Positions 1 to 8,473 of a stretch of 64,000 nt of DNA are shown one piece after another. Position numbers and translations under genes: made by a program. The notes beneath the pieces were generated by a model that saw only the letters and a list, made by a program, of their open reading frames with translations, did no database searches and had not been told where the DNA came from. Origin of the DNA: Paracoccaceae bacterium (GTDB lineage: Bacteria > Pseudomonadota > Alphaproteobacteria > Rhodobacterales > Rhodobacteraceae); assembly GCA_002708925.1 (NCBI GenBank), contig PAPN01000039.1, positions 55,355-119,354 on the forward strand, read 5' to 3'. Position 1 is the first letter of the stretch, and the number at the start of each line of letters is the position of its first letter.

Positions 1-940
1 CGTAGGCGCGGATGCCTTTCAGGATCGCGGCCCAGAAACCGGCCTCGTGGGTGCCGCCTTCGGGGGTGGGGACGGTGTTACAGTAGGACTGAATGAACCC
101 ATCGCGTGAGGGCGTCCAGTTGATCGCCCATTCCACCTTGCCCGGCGTGCCGAATTTTTCGGTGAAATCGACCGTGCCGCCAAAGGGCTGATCGGCGTAG
201 GTGGTGGTGCCGTTCAGCGTTTCGTTCAGATAATCGGACAGCCCGCCGGGGAAATGAAAGCTCGCCTCAAGCGGGGTTTCCTTATCGTCAATCGCGGTTT
301 TCCAGCGGATTTCGACGCCCGAGAACAGATAGGCCTTGGACCGGATGGATTTGAACAGCCGGGCGGGTTTGAAGCGATGCGAGCCGAAAATCTGGTCATC
401 CGCATGGAAGGTGACAGTGGTGCCGCGCCGGTTGGGGGCGGCGCCCACCTTTTCGACGGGGCCCAGCGGCAGCCCGCGGCTGAAGCGCTGTTCATAGAGT
501 TCCTTGTTGCGCGCCACCTGCACGACCATGGAATCCGACAGCGCGTTCACGACGGACGCGCCAACCCCGTGCAGACCGCCCGAGGTCTGATAGGCCTTGC
601 CGCTGAATTTGCCGCCCGCGTGCAGGGTGCACAGGATCACCTCTAGCGCGGATTTGCCGGGGAATTTGGGGTGCGGATCAATCGGGATGCCGCGGCCGTT
701 GTCGCGGACGGTCAGGCTGTAATCTGCGTGCAGTTCCACCTCGATCCGTGTGGCGTGACCGGCGACGGCCTCGTCCATCGAGTTGTCCAGAATTTCCGCC
801 ACCATATGGTGCAGCGCGCGTTCATCCGTGCCGCCGATATACATGCCGGGGCGTTTGCGCACGGGCTCCAGCCCCTCCAGCACCTCAATCGAGGAGGCGT
901 CATAGGTCTCGGGCTGGGTGCCATCAATGAGGTCGGTCAT
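1..940 (-). CDS. parE: DNA topoisomerase IV subunit B, N-terminal part (cut by window edge)
   Basis: This is the ATPase (GHKL) part of the type II topoisomerase that unlinks daughter chromosomes, acting as a tetramer with ParC. The visible 313 codons begin with MTDLIDG and contain EVLEGLEPVRKRPGMYIG, the ATP-binding stretch EILDNSMDEAVAGH, DNGRGIP and the lid motif GGLHGVGASVVNALS. The C-terminal Toprim and GyrA-binding parts lie to the left of the window. GyrB is the alternative, but the short N-terminus and the wording of these motifs fit alphaproteobacterial ParE better. The ATG at 940 is the first start before the conserved region. The product reads away from the redoxin gene at 1167, leaving a 226-base divergent gap. 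Confidence 0.88.
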   Translation of the reverse strand, partial: MTDLIDGTQPETYDASSIEVLEGLEPVRKRPGMYIGGTDERALHHMVAEILDNSMDEAVAGHATRIEVELHADYSLTVRDNGRGIPIDPHPKFPGKSALEVILCTLHAGGKFSGKAYQTSGGLHGVGASVVNALSDSMVVQVARNKELYEQRFSRGLPLGPVEKVGAAPNRRGTTVTFHADDQIFGSHRFKPARLFKSIRSKAYLFSGVEIRWKTAIDDKETPLEASFHFPGGLSDYLNETLNGTTTYADQPFGGTVDFTEKFGTPGKVEWAINWTPSRDGFIQSYCNTVPTPEGGTHEAGFWAAILKGIRAY

Positions 941-1166
941 CGGCTGCTCTTTTTGGTTCTGATTGGGACAGGATCATAGTCAAGCGCAGCCCCCGCGAAA
1001 AGCCCATTCCGTTCTTTCGGAAGGCGGGCAATGCAAGATATGAGGGAGTGGGCATGTCCTGAAATCCCCCAGGGTAGAAAATCGGGCCATAATTTTGACC
1101 CAAACTGTGCTAGAATACCCCCTGTCGCGCGAAAGTATTGGTGAACCGTTTTTCAGAGGTTAATTC

Positions 1167-1859
1167 ATGTCCGATCCGAATGCGCCGAAAAAAGCCGCAG
1201 TCAAACCTGTGGTTCCTCGGAAACCCACCCCGCGCTGGAGCCCGCAGCTGGGCGCGCAAGTGCCTGATTTCCGGGTGGAAACAACACGCGGAACATTGAA
1301 CTTTCGCCCATGGGCCTCTGGCAGCTGGGCCTATGTCTTTGCGTTTCCGTCAACCTTTGCCTCGGTCTGTTCCACCGAATTGATCGCCTTTGCCGGGCAA
1401 AGCGCCGCGTTTCAGGCGCTGGGGGTCAAGGTGATGGGAATCACGCCCGCGCCGCTGAAGGAAACGCTGGAATGGGTGCTGGATCTGGAAAAGGTGTTTG
1501 GGCTGGATATTCCCTTTCCCGTTGCGGCGGATCAGGGGGGCGATGTGCTGCGCCATCTGGGGCTGGCCGAGGGGGCCTATCTGACCTCGCGTCCCAGCAT
1601 GATCGTGGACGGGGCAAACCAGCTGCGCATGTTCGCCGCGTATCCGGCACGGATGGGCCGCTCGACCTCCGAAATCCTGCGCTGTCTGGAGGGGCTGAAG
1701 GATGCGGATTACTCGGGTCTGGCGATCCCCGCCGATTGGCATCCGGGCGAGGATCTGGTCGCGCCCAAGGGGGTGGACGCTGCCGAAATGCAGCGCGTTT
1801 TCGGCGATGACTGGAGCAAGGTCAGCGATTACCTGCTGGTGGCGCATATCAAAGAGTAA
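1167..1859 (+). CDS. Peroxiredoxin-like AhpC/TSA family protein with altered active-site motif
   Basis: A 230-residue thioredoxin-fold protein of the AhpC/TSA (Prx6-like) type, expected to reduce peroxides in the cytoplasm. After a Lys/Pro-rich tail of about 28 residues comes the fold, with the active-site loop FPSTFASVCSTEL. Cys68 sits where the peroxidatic Cys belongs and Arg142 (SRPSM) where the second catalytic Arg belongs. The Thr/Ser normally three residues before the Cys (PxxxTxxC) is Ala65, so classical peroxidase activity is uncertain. A second Cys is at 173. No signal peptide. It is a single gene after a divergent gap with parE, and the downstream DMSP lyase starts 95 bases after its stop. 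Confidence 0.75.
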   Translation: MSDPNAPKKAAVKPVVPRKPTPRWSPQLGAQVPDFRVETTRGTLNFRPWASGSWAYVFAFPSTFASVCSTELIAFAGQSAAFQALGVKVMGITPAPLKETLEWVLDLEKVFGLDIPFPVAADQGGDVLRHLGLAEGAYLTSRPSMIVDGANQLRMFAAYPARMGRSTSEILRCLEGLKDADYSGLAIPADWHPGEDLVAPKGVDAAEMQRVFGDDWSKVSDYLLVAHIKE

Positions 1860-1939
1860 CACCCGTCAGGCCGGTCAAAACCGCCGTTTCGGTGTCGTTT
1901 TCAGGCGGGACCGGGGGCAGGGCGCGCGCCACGCTACCC

Positions 1940-1946
1940 CCGAGGA
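1940..1946 (+). promoter_or_regulatory. Ribosome binding site of dddL
   Basis: GAGGAGG lies eight bases before the ATG at 1955. It decides for that ATG over an in-frame ATG at 1892, whose extra 21 residues are Gly/Arg-rich and look untranslated. Confidence 0.6.
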
Positions 1947-1954
1947 GGCGCGCA

Positions 1955-2605
1955 ATGGAAAACAGGGTAAAGGACCAGCCCGACTGGCTGTATCTGCTGC
2001 GGGAATATTATGAGATGTACCGCTTTTTGCCTGCGGGCGGATCCAGGGCGATCCGCAGCCATCAAAAACAGGTCCGCGAGGCGATCAGCCGGTTGATGAA
2101 ATCCAATCCGGTGCTGCGCGAGTCCCGCCCGGCGCAATTGCCGGTCACCGCGCATCTGCGCCGCGCGCTGGACGAAGGGCGCACGGCCGCGCTGGCTCCG
2201 GTTGCGCGGGCGCTGGATGCGGTGCGCGGCAATCTGCATTGGGAATATGGCTATGATCGGGTGCCCAGGGGGCTGGCGCGGTCCTATGGCTATGCCGAGA
2301 TTGCCGGGCCGAACGGGCCGGTGCCGTCTGCGGACGTGATTTTGGGGCTGGTGCTGTTTGCGCCCGGCTGCACCTATCCGGCCCATGCCCATCCGGGCAT
2401 CACCGAAAGCTATATCTGCCTGTCCGGCTCGGTATCGGAGAACGATTACGGGGTCTATGCGCCGGGGTCGTCCATCTATAATCCGCCGGGGCACGCGCAT
2501 CGGATCACCGTGTCCGATCTGGAGCCGGCGCTGCTGGCCTATGCCTGGGTGGGAGCGCCCGAGGTGTTGCTGGGCAATAAGATGGTTCTGGGCAGGCCGC
2601 GCTAG
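1955..2605 (+). CDS. dddL: Dimethylsulfoniopropionate lyase DddL, cupin family
   Basis: Cleaves the algal osmolyte DMSP into dimethyl sulfide and acrylate. The 216-residue protein matches the DddL type in length and layout: a helical N-terminal half starting with DWLYLLREYYEMYRF and a single cupin barrel in the C-terminal half. The cupin metal motif reads H144-A-H146-PGIT-E151-SY, with a second motif PPGHAHRITV around His180/His182. No signal peptide, so cytoplasmic. No acrylate-utilisation gene (acuI, acuK, prpE) or DMSP transporter is adjacent. Its TAG stop overlaps the stop of the convergent GNAT gene in the shared sequence CTAG. DddQ or DddW are related cupins, but the long N-terminal helical half argues for DddL. 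Confidence 0.78.
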   Translation: MENRVKDQPDWLYLLREYYEMYRFLPAGGSRAIRSHQKQVREAISRLMKSNPVLRESRPAQLPVTAHLRRALDEGRTAALAPVARALDAVRGNLHWEYGYDRVPRGLARSYGYAEIAGPNGPVPSADVILGLVLFAPGCTYPAHAHPGITESYICLSGSVSENDYGVYAPGSSIYNPPGHAHRITVSDLEPALLAYAWVGAPEVLLGNKMVLGRPR

Positions 2606-3081
2606 GCAGGCAAGGTCTCGGTCCGGAATTTCTCAAAGCGCTGACCTTCGAAAGTGACGGGCCCCAGCGGCGTTGCGCCCAGCCGCGCCAGCCCGCGCAG
2701 ATGCCGCCGCGAGGGGGGCAGCAGAAAGGTCACATAGGGGATCTGCGGATGCTGGCGCGCAAAACTCAGGGCCTGCCGCGTGATCGCCATCCCGGCACCG
2801 AAATGCGCGGCCCGCAGGACCAGGCCGAAGTCCCACGCGCTGCCCTCTTTTTGGAACCCGCCCCAGCCAACATAGTCGCGCCCCTTGTAAATCGCCCAGT
2901 GTCCCAGCCCGTCGCGTTGCCAGCGGGTCTCTTTTGCGGCGACAAAGGCCCGCGCGTCGGCGTGATCCCATAGCCCGGACAGCAGCGGCAAATGTACCCG
3001 CACGCGGGGGTCATTCATCTGCTGCACCAGTGTCTGGGGGGGAACCTGGGTCAGGCGGGCAAAGTCATAGGTCTCGGGCAT
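2602..3081 (-). CDS. GNAT family N-acetyltransferase (RimJ/RimL-like)
   Basis: A 159-residue cytoplasmic protein of the Acetyltransf_3 type. These enzymes transfer an acetyl group from acetyl-CoA to amines such as protein N-termini or small molecules. Visible landmarks are an N-terminal DPRVRVHLPLLSG stretch, the beta-4 strand WAIYKGRDYVGWGGF, and the acetyl-CoA-loop region around HFGAGMAITRQAL, where the usual R/QxxGxG/A motif is degenerate. The C-terminus ends FEGQRFEKFRTETLPA. It converges on dddL with a four-base stop overlap, and the next minus-strand gene ends 53 bases upstream of its start. The substrate cannot be told from the sequence. Confidence 0.7.
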   Translation of the reverse strand: MPETYDFARLTQVPPQTLVQQMNDPRVRVHLPLLSGLWDHADARAFVAAKETRWQRDGLGHWAIYKGRDYVGWGGFQKEGSAWDFGLVLRAAHFGAGMAITRQALSFARQHPQIPYVTFLLPPSRRHLRGLARLGATPLGPVTFEGQRFEKFRTETLPA

Positions 3082-3134
3082 CGGGTCACAGGCTGTTTTC
3101 CTCTCATTGGCCCTGCGGCGCGGTCAAAGGCCAG

Positions 3135-4016
3135 TCACGTTCGCGTGTCCAGCCAGGTCCGGATGATTTCGGCCACAGTGCCGGGCTGCTGATGGGCCAG
3201 CCAGTGATCGGCATCGGGCACCTGAACGCGGGTCAGATCGGGGCACCAGGATTCCAGCCCCTGGGTGGCTTCGGGCAGCAGCGCGGTGTCCTGCATTCCC
3301 CAGATCAGCAGATGCGGCATGGGCACCTGGAACTTGTCCGTAGGATAGGCGGGGGCCTTTATGGGCTGCCCCGGCGCGCCCAGTTTCAGCGGAGAGGCCC
3401 GATACCAGTTCAGCATCCCGCGCAGCCGACCGGGGCGGGCCCATTCGGTCTTGTAGGCGGCCAGCTTGTCTCCGGTCAGCCAGGACATGTCCATCTTGGC
3501 TGAAAAGACGCTCAGTAGGTGGCCGTAATCCTGCGCGGACAGCCGGTCCTCGGCCCCGTCGCGTTTCAACGTGTGCATGTATTGCGAGGCCAGCGTCTGT
3601 GCGCCTCCGGCGGCCATGGCGCGCTGGAACGGGCCGGGGTGGACGCCGTTCATCACGATCAGCCGGTCCACCAGATGCGGCTGGAACATCGCCAGCCCAT
3701 AGGCCACGGCCGAGCCCCAGTCATGCCCGATCACCGTGACCGGCCCGCCCCCCAGATGGGCGATCAGGGCGGTCATATCCCCCACCAGCTCAGAGCTTCG
3801 ATAGGCCGAGACCTGGGGCGGGGCCCAGCTTTGGCCATACCCGCGCTGATCCGGCGCGATACAGTGAAACTGTGGGGCCAGACGCCCGGCCAGTTCGGCC
3901 CAGGCGCCTGCGTATTCGGGAAACCCGTGCAGAAACAACAGAACGGGCCTGCCCGCATGGCCCCATTCCAGATAATGAAACGACCGCCCGTTCAGCTCTA
4001 TGTGATGGCTGTGCAT
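3135..4016 (-). CDS. Alpha/beta hydrolase of the epoxide hydrolase type
   Basis: A 293-residue cytoplasmic alpha/beta hydrolase. The oxyanion motif HGFP (residues 30-33) and the nucleophile elbow GHDWGS with Asp99 in place of Ser are diagnostic of soluble epoxide hydrolases and related dehalogenases, which work through an ester on the Asp. The base is His271 (DADHWLAH). Lid tyrosines in YMHTLKR and NWYRA could activate the epoxide oxygen, favouring epoxide hydrolase over haloalkane dehalogenase or fluoroacetate dehalogenase. It reads in the same direction as the GNAT gene downstream. The physiological substrate is unknown. Confidence 0.75.
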   Translation of the reverse strand: MHSHHIELNGRSFHYLEWGHAGRPVLLFLHGFPEYAGAWAELAGRLAPQFHCIAPDQRGYGQSWAPPQVSAYRSSELVGDMTALIAHLGGGPVTVIGHDWGSAVAYGLAMFQPHLVDRLIVMNGVHPGPFQRAMAAGGAQTLASQYMHTLKRDGAEDRLSAQDYGHLLSVFSAKMDMSWLTGDKLAAYKTEWARPGRLRGMLNWYRASPLKLGAPGQPIKAPAYPTDKFQVPMPHLLIWGMQDTALLPEATQGLESWCPDLTRVQVPDADHWLAHQQPGTVAEIIRTWLDTRT

Positions 4017-4184
4017 ATGTGTCCTCCTGTCCCTGTGGGCAGCCTAGCAGTGCGGCCTGCCGCTTCAAAGCCGCCCGCAGCGTCACGATTCGCAGCCCGC
4101 GTGCGGGCGGCGGGGACGGCCGTGCCTGTGACGCCGGAAAAGGGGGGGTATCCCGACGTCAAGGCCGGGAAATGCACCGGGTTC

Positions 4185-4198
4185 TTGATGTCCATCAA
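4185..4198. promoter_or_regulatory. Perfect inverted repeat upstream of ppk2
   Basis: TTGATG-TC-CATCAA lies 57 bases before the ppk2 start codon in the 238-base gap shared with the divergent epoxide hydrolase gene. It has the form of a dimeric regulator site. No regulator gene is adjacent, so the assignment is only positional. Confidence 0.3.
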
Positions 4199-4254
4199 AG
4201 AAGCTTGGGAAATCGGCGTGTATACCTCCGCGCGTATCACCAAAGGAGAAACGC

Positions 4255-5250
4255 ATGACCGTGACGCCCACCGCCGCGAAGGCCAATTCTGTTTCCACTC
4301 CGGCCAAGAAACCTGCCGCTGCCGCCAGCGCGGCCCAGGCTCAGGCTCAGGCCCCGAGCCAGACCGCCGAAACTCCGGTCAATCCCGCGCAGCCCACTCC
4401 GGCTGACGTGCGCCGTGCCTTTGAAACGGGCGAGTACCCCTATCAGAAGAAAATGTCGCGCAGGGATTACGAGATTCAGAAGGCCAAATTGCAGGCCGAA
4501 CTGCTGAAGGTGCAGCTGTGGGCGCAGGAAACGGGCCAGAAATTCGTGCTGCTGTTCGAGGGGCGCGATGCAGCCGGGAAGGGCGGCACGATCAAACGCT
4601 TTACCGAGCACCTGAACCCCCGGAATGCGCGCGTTGTGGCGCTGAACAAACCCACCGACGAAGAGCGCGGCCAGTGGTATTTCCAGCGCTATATCGACCA
4701 CCTGCCGACCGAGGGCGAGATCGTGCTCTATGACCGTTCGTGGTACAATCGCGCGGGTGTGGAACGTGTGATGGGCTTCTGCGAGCCGAACGATTATCTG
4801 GAATTCATGCGCCAGACCCCCGATCTGGAACGGATGCTGGTGCGCTCGGGGATCCGGTTCTACAAATACTGGTTCTCGGTCACCCGCGAGGAACAGTTGC
4901 GCCGCTTCAAATCGCGCGAGACCGACCCGCTGAAACAGTGGAAACTGTCGCCGATTGACAAGGCATCCCTGGACAAATGGGACGACTATACCGAGGCCAA
5001 AGAGGCGATGTTCTTCTATACCGATACCGCCGATGCGCCCTGGATCGTGGTCAAGTCGAATGACAAGAAGCGCGCGCGCCTGAACTGTATGCTGCATTTC
5101 CTGTCAACTCTGGATTATCCGGGCAAGGATCTGTCCGTGGCCTGCGGGCCCGATCCGCTGATCGTGGGCGGGGCCAACCATGTGATCCACCGCTCGGATC
5201 ACATTCTGGGCAGCGCCCTGCATCCCGATATGCGCAAGCCGCGCAGCTAA
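4255..5250 (+). CDS. ppk2: Polyphosphate kinase 2 (PPK2 family)
   Basis: Transfers phosphate between polyphosphate and nucleoside diphosphates, usually making GTP or ATP from polyP in the cytoplasm. The 331 residues comprise an Ala/Gln/Pro-rich tail of about 50 residues and a complete PPK2 kinase domain. Walker A is EGRDAAGKGG (102-111), Walker B plus lid is DRSWYNRAGVERV from residue 160, and the lid motif FKSRETDPLKQWKLSP follows. Size and a single domain fit class I (NDP-using) PPK2, but substrate choice cannot be read here. The start follows AAAGGAG with good spacing. Monocistronic, with a likely terminator downstream. Confidence 0.9.
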   Translation: MTVTPTAAKANSVSTPAKKPAAAASAAQAQAQAPSQTAETPVNPAQPTPADVRRAFETGEYPYQKKMSRRDYEIQKAKLQAELLKVQLWAQETGQKFVLLFEGRDAAGKGGTIKRFTEHLNPRNARVVALNKPTDEERGQWYFQRYIDHLPTEGEIVLYDRSWYNRAGVERVMGFCEPNDYLEFMRQTPDLERMLVRSGIRFYKYWFSVTREEQLRRFKSRETDPLKQWKLSPIDKASLDKWDDYTEAKEAMFFYTDTADAPWIVVKSNDKKRARLNCMLHFLSTLDYPGKDLSVACGPDPLIVGGANHVIHRSDHILGSALHPDMRKPRS

Positions 5251-5291
5251 GCGGATTTCCCAGCCAGCCCCGTTTGCGTGGGGCCAGCCAA

Positions 5292-5329
5292 AGGCCGCCG
5301 TCTCATTCCTGGGGCGGCGGTCTGGTTTT
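5292..5329 (+). terminator. Probable rho-independent terminator after ppk2
   Basis: A 13-base stem (5292-5304 with 5311-5323, three G-U wobbles) with a six-base loop is followed by GG and TTTT. It sits 41 bases after the ppk2 stop. Confidence 0.5.
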
Positions 5330-5406
5330 GGCGGGGTTTGGCCGGTGGGCGCAAAGCGGGCGTTTGCCGGGTTTTCACGCCGCAATGGCTGGGCTAGGAC
5401 TGTGGC

Positions 5407-6036
5407 ATGAAAATTTTGCGCGCCTTTTCCCTTGCGGCCTGTCTGGCCCTTCCCGTGCCCGTCTGGGCGCATCCGCATGTGTTTGTGGACACCACATTGA
5501 AGGTGCTGACCGACGATCGGGGCCGCGTCTTCGCGATCGAGGTCACCTGGGTCTATGATGAGCTGTTCTCGCTTCTGGTGCTTGAGGATATGCAACTGGA
5601 CGGGGATTACGATGGGGTGCTGACAGCGGCAGAGCAGGCCCGTCTGGACGGGTTCGACATGAACTGGGATCCGGGGTTTGAGGGGGATCTTTATGTCCAT
5701 GCAGCGGGGGCCGAGCTGGCTCTGAACCCGCCCGAGCCCTTGCAGACCCGTTTCGCGGACGGCAAAATCACCACGCTGCACCGGCGCACCCTGGAACAGC
5801 CCGCAGAGCAGGTGCAAATTCAGGCGTATGATCCGTATTTCTACACGGCCTATGACCTGAAAGGCGGCGTGCTGGCCCCCGAAGGCTGCCTGGTGCGCGG
5901 TCTGACGGCCGATCTGGATGCGGCCTATGCCGAGGTCGAAAAAAAGATGTCCGAAAAAGCCTATGCCGAGGATGATTATCCGGCGGTTGGGGCCTCGTTT
6001 GCAGATACGTTCACGGTGACATGTCCAGAAAACTGA
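5407..6036 (+). CDS. DUF1007 family periplasmic protein
   Basis: A 209-residue exported protein. Residues 1-21 form a signal peptide (hydrophobic core [14 protein letters not shown], cleavage after WA), and the mature protein begins HPHVFVD, the conserved opening of DUF1007. The Asp/Glu-rich [13 protein letters not shown] segment resembles an EF-hand-like loop. DUF1007 genes often lie next to NicO metal permeases, as here, where its last 16 bases overlap the start of the transporter gene. A periplasmic metal-binding partner of the transporter is therefore the best guess; the biochemical role is not established. Confidence 0.8.
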   Translation: MKILRAFSLAACLALPVPVWAHPHVFVDTTLKVLTDDRGRVFAIEVTWVYDELFSLLVLEDMQLDGDYDGVLTAAEQARLDGFDMNWDPGFEGDLYVHAAGAELALNPPEPLQTRFADGKITTLHRRTLEQPAEQVQIQAYDPYFYTAYDLKGGVLAPEGCLVRGLTADLDAAYAEVEKKMSEKAYAEDDYPAVGASFADTFTVTCPEN

Positions 6037-7031
6037 TGAATTTTCTGCCGCTTCTGGCGGTGGCGGGCATGGCGGCGCTGGCGCTGTGGCTGTGGCCGCT
6101 GGGCGGGATGGTCAGCGTCGAACGCTGGGCCGCGCAGGGCCAGCGCGAGATGCAGAACGCCATGGCCGGGATGCTGCGGCGGCTGAAGGGCGGCGATCCT
6201 GCGGCGCTGTGGACGCTGTGGGGGCTGAGCTTTGCCTATGGGTTCTTTCACGCGGCGGGGCCGGGGCATGGCAAAGTCCTGATCGGAGGCTACGGGCTGG
6301 GCCGCCGCATCCCGGTGCTGCGGCTGTCGGGGCTGGCGGTGGCCTCGTCGCTGGCGCAGGCGGCGACGGCGGTGGGGATGGTCTATGCGGGGGTCTTTGT
6401 GCTGAACTGGACCCGTCAGCAGATGGTGGACACGGCCGAGCGCATTCTGGCCCCCGTCAGCTATGGGCTGATTGCGCTGATCGGGCTGTGGCTGCTGATC
6501 CGCGGCGCGCGGCGGCTGTGGGCGATGCGCGGGGCGGCGCGGGATGATCACCCGCATGAGCACGATCACGCCCATCATCACCCTCACGATCACGCCCACG
6601 ATCACGCCCATCATCACCCTCACGATCACGCCCACGATCACGCGCATGATCACGTCCATGATGAAACCTGCGGCTGCGGGCATAAACACGGCCCCTCGGC
6701 CGAAGAGGCGGCCAATGTGCACAGCCTGCGCGAGGCGCTGATCCTTGTCGGCTCGGTTGCGGTGCGGCCCTGCACCGGGGCGCTGTTCCTGCTGATTCTG
6801 ACCTGGCGGATGGGGCTGGAATGGGTCGGCATTGCGGGGGCCTTTGCGATGGGTCTGGGGACGGCCTCGGTGACGGTGGCGGTGGCCGTTCTGGCGACGG
6901 TGTTCCGCGAAAGCAGCCTGGCCAGTGCCGATGCGCCGGCGATTCTGCGCTATGGGATGCCGCTGCTTGAACTGATTGCCGGGGCGCTGGTGGTGGCGCT
7001 GTCTTTGCAACTGATGCTGCTGGCGCTTTAG
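6021..7031 (+). CDS. Nickel/cobalt-type metal transporter of the NicO family
   Basis: A 336-residue inner-membrane protein of the NicO/RcnA class that moves nickel, cobalt or a related divalent ion. Hydrophobic helices start at residue 8. The signature [16 protein letters not shown] is in the second membrane segment and [13 protein letters not shown] in a later one. Between them lies a cytoplasmic His-rich loop (about residues 174-223) made of repeated [12 protein letters not shown] units and closed by CGCGHKHG, a likely metal sensor or buffer. Whether it exports or imports cannot be decided from the sequence. Translationally coupled to the DUF1007 gene by a 16-base overlap. Confidence 0.85.
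   Translation: MSRKLMNFLPLLAVAGMAALALWLWPLGGMVSVERWAAQGQREMQNAMAGMLRRLKGGDPAALWTLWGLSFAYGFFHAAGPGHGKVLIGGYGLGRRIPVLRLSGLAVASSLAQAATAVGMVYAGVFVLNWTRQQMVDTAERILAPVSYGLIALIGLWLLIRGARRLWAMRGAARDDHPHEHDHAHHHPHDHAHDHAHHHPHDHAHDHAHDHVHDETCGCGHKHGPSAEEAANVHSLREALILVGSVAVRPCTGALFLLILTWRMGLEWVGIAGAFAMGLGTASVTVAVAVLATVFRESSLASADAPAILRYGMPLLELIAGALVVALSLQLMLLAL
6561..6632 (+). repeat. Two exact 36-bp tandem repeats coding for the His-rich loop
   Basis: Positions 6561-6596 and 6597-6632 are identical 36-mers, followed by a diverged partial third copy to about 6662. Each unit encodes 12 residues, six or more of them His, so copy-number change keeps the frame. Confidence 0.9.
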
Positions 7032-7102
7032 CGCTACCGTAGTATTCCGGTGTCCACCGCGCGCGGCTTGCCACGCCTTGCGGCCAGCGATAGGCCAGAC
7101 AC

Positions 7103-8473
7103 ATGACGACCACCCTGAGCTTTCGCCAACATGTGCGCGCCATTCTGGTGCTGGGTCTGCCGCTGGTCGGCAGCCATGTGGCGCAGTTTGGCATTTCGCT
7201 GATAGATGCGGTGATGCTGGGCTGGTACGATGTCGAGGCTTTGGCCGCGCAGGTGCTGGGCAGCACGCTGTTTTTCGTGCTGTTCATCATGGGCTCGGGG
7301 TTTGCCTGGGCGGTCATGCCCATGGTGGCCGAGGCCGAGGCAGCGGGCAATCACACCCAGGTGCGCCGCTTTGCCCGCATGTCCATGTGGATTTCGCTGC
7401 TGTTCGGCGTCGCGGTGATGCCGCTGATGATCTGGTCCGAGCCGGTCCTGCTGCTGCTGGGCCAGACCCCGCTGATGTCCGCCCTGGGGGCCGAGTATCT
7501 GGTGATCGCGGGCTGGGGCGTGTTTCCGGCGCTGATGGTGATGGTGCTGAAATCCTATCTGGCCGCGCAGGAACGCACGCGGATCGTGCTGTGGGTGACG
7601 CTGGGGGCGATGCCGGTCAATGCGGTGATCAACTATGCGCTGATTTTCGGCAAATGGGGCGCACCCGAGCTGGGGATAGCCGGGGCGGCGATTGCCTCGG
7701 TTGCGGTGCAGATGATGTCTTTTGTGTTGCTGGCGATCTATGCGGCGGTGGCCACGGCGCAGCATCAGCTGTTTCAGCGCTTCTGGCGCCCCGATTGGGA
7801 GGCCTTCGGCAAGGTGTTCCGTCTGGGCTGGCCTATCGGCATCACCAACCTGGCCGAGGTGGGGCTGTTCGCGGCGGCCTCGACGATGATGGGCTGGCTG
7901 GGGGAAATCCCGCTGGCCGCGCATGGGATCGCGCTTCAGATTGCCTCTTTGACGTTCATGGTGCATCTGGGCCTGTCCAATGCGGCCACGGTGCGGGCGG
8001 GGCGCGCGATGGGGCGGGCAGATATTGCCGGGCTGAGGCGCGGGGCGCAGGCGGTGCTGCTGATGTCGCTTTGCGTGGCGGTGGTGACGATCGGCGTGTT
8101 CCTGCTGCTGCCCGAGCCCCTGATGGGCCTGTTCCTGTCCCCCGCCGATCCGCAACGGGCCGAGGTGATCCGCCTGGGCGTGCCCTTGTTGGCGGCGGCG
8201 GCGGTGTTTCAGCTGGCCGATGCGGCGCAGGTCATGGCGCTGGGGCTGCTGCGCGGGGTGCAGGATACACGTATCCCGATGGTGATTGCGGCGGTGGCCT
8301 ATTGGGGGATCGGCGTGCCCGTCAGCTATGGGCTGGGCTTTGTGCTGGGCTGGCAGGGGCCGGGCGTGTGGATCGGCCTGGCGCTGGGGCTGTGCGTGGC
8401 TGCGGTGCTGCTGATGGCGCGGTTCTGGGGCCAGTCGCTGCCCCGGCTGGCGGTTCGGCCCCCGTCTGTCTAG
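7103..8473 (+). CDS. MATE family multidrug efflux transporter
   Basis: A 456-residue integral membrane protein with about 12 hydrophobic helices in two pseudo-symmetric halves, the layout of NorM/DinF-type MATE exporters that expel cationic drugs or metabolites against Na+ or H+. It starts MTTTLSFRQHVRAILVLGLPLVGSH, and the conserved motifs AQFGISLIDAVMLGWY (half 1) and ITNLAEVGLFAAASTMMGWLG (half 2) are visible. The stop overlaps that of the convergent small gene in CTAG (8470-8473). The preceding NicO gene ends 71 bases upstream, so co-transcription is possible. The substrate is unknown. Confidence 0.9.
   Translation: MTTTLSFRQHVRAILVLGLPLVGSHVAQFGISLIDAVMLGWYDVEALAAQVLGSTLFFVLFIMGSGFAWAVMPMVAEAEAAGNHTQVRRFARMSMWISLLFGVAVMPLMIWSEPVLLLLGQTPLMSALGAEYLVIAGWGVFPALMVMVLKSYLAAQERTRIVLWVTLGAMPVNAVINYALIFGKWGAPELGIAGAAIASVAVQMMSFVLLAIYAAVATAQHQLFQRFWRPDWEAFGKVFRLGWPIGITNLAEVGLFAAASTMMGWLGEIPLAAHGIALQIASLTFMVHLGLSNAATVRAGRAMGRADIAGLRRGAQAVLLMSLCVAVVTIGVFLLLPEPLMGLFLSPADPQRAEVIRLGVPLLAAAAVFQLADAAQVMALGLLRGVQDTRIPMVIAAVAYWGIGVPVSYGLGFVLGWQGPGVWIGLALGLCVAAVLLMARFWGQSLPRLAVRPPSV

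Noticed and set aside
1085..1115. TTGACC and TAGAAT as a promoter for the redoxin gene
   Set aside because: The two boxes are separated by only about ten bases, too short for a sigma-70 promoter.
6561..6660. CRISPR-like array in the His-rich region
   Set aside because: The units are directly adjacent without spacers and are in frame with a His-rich protein loop.
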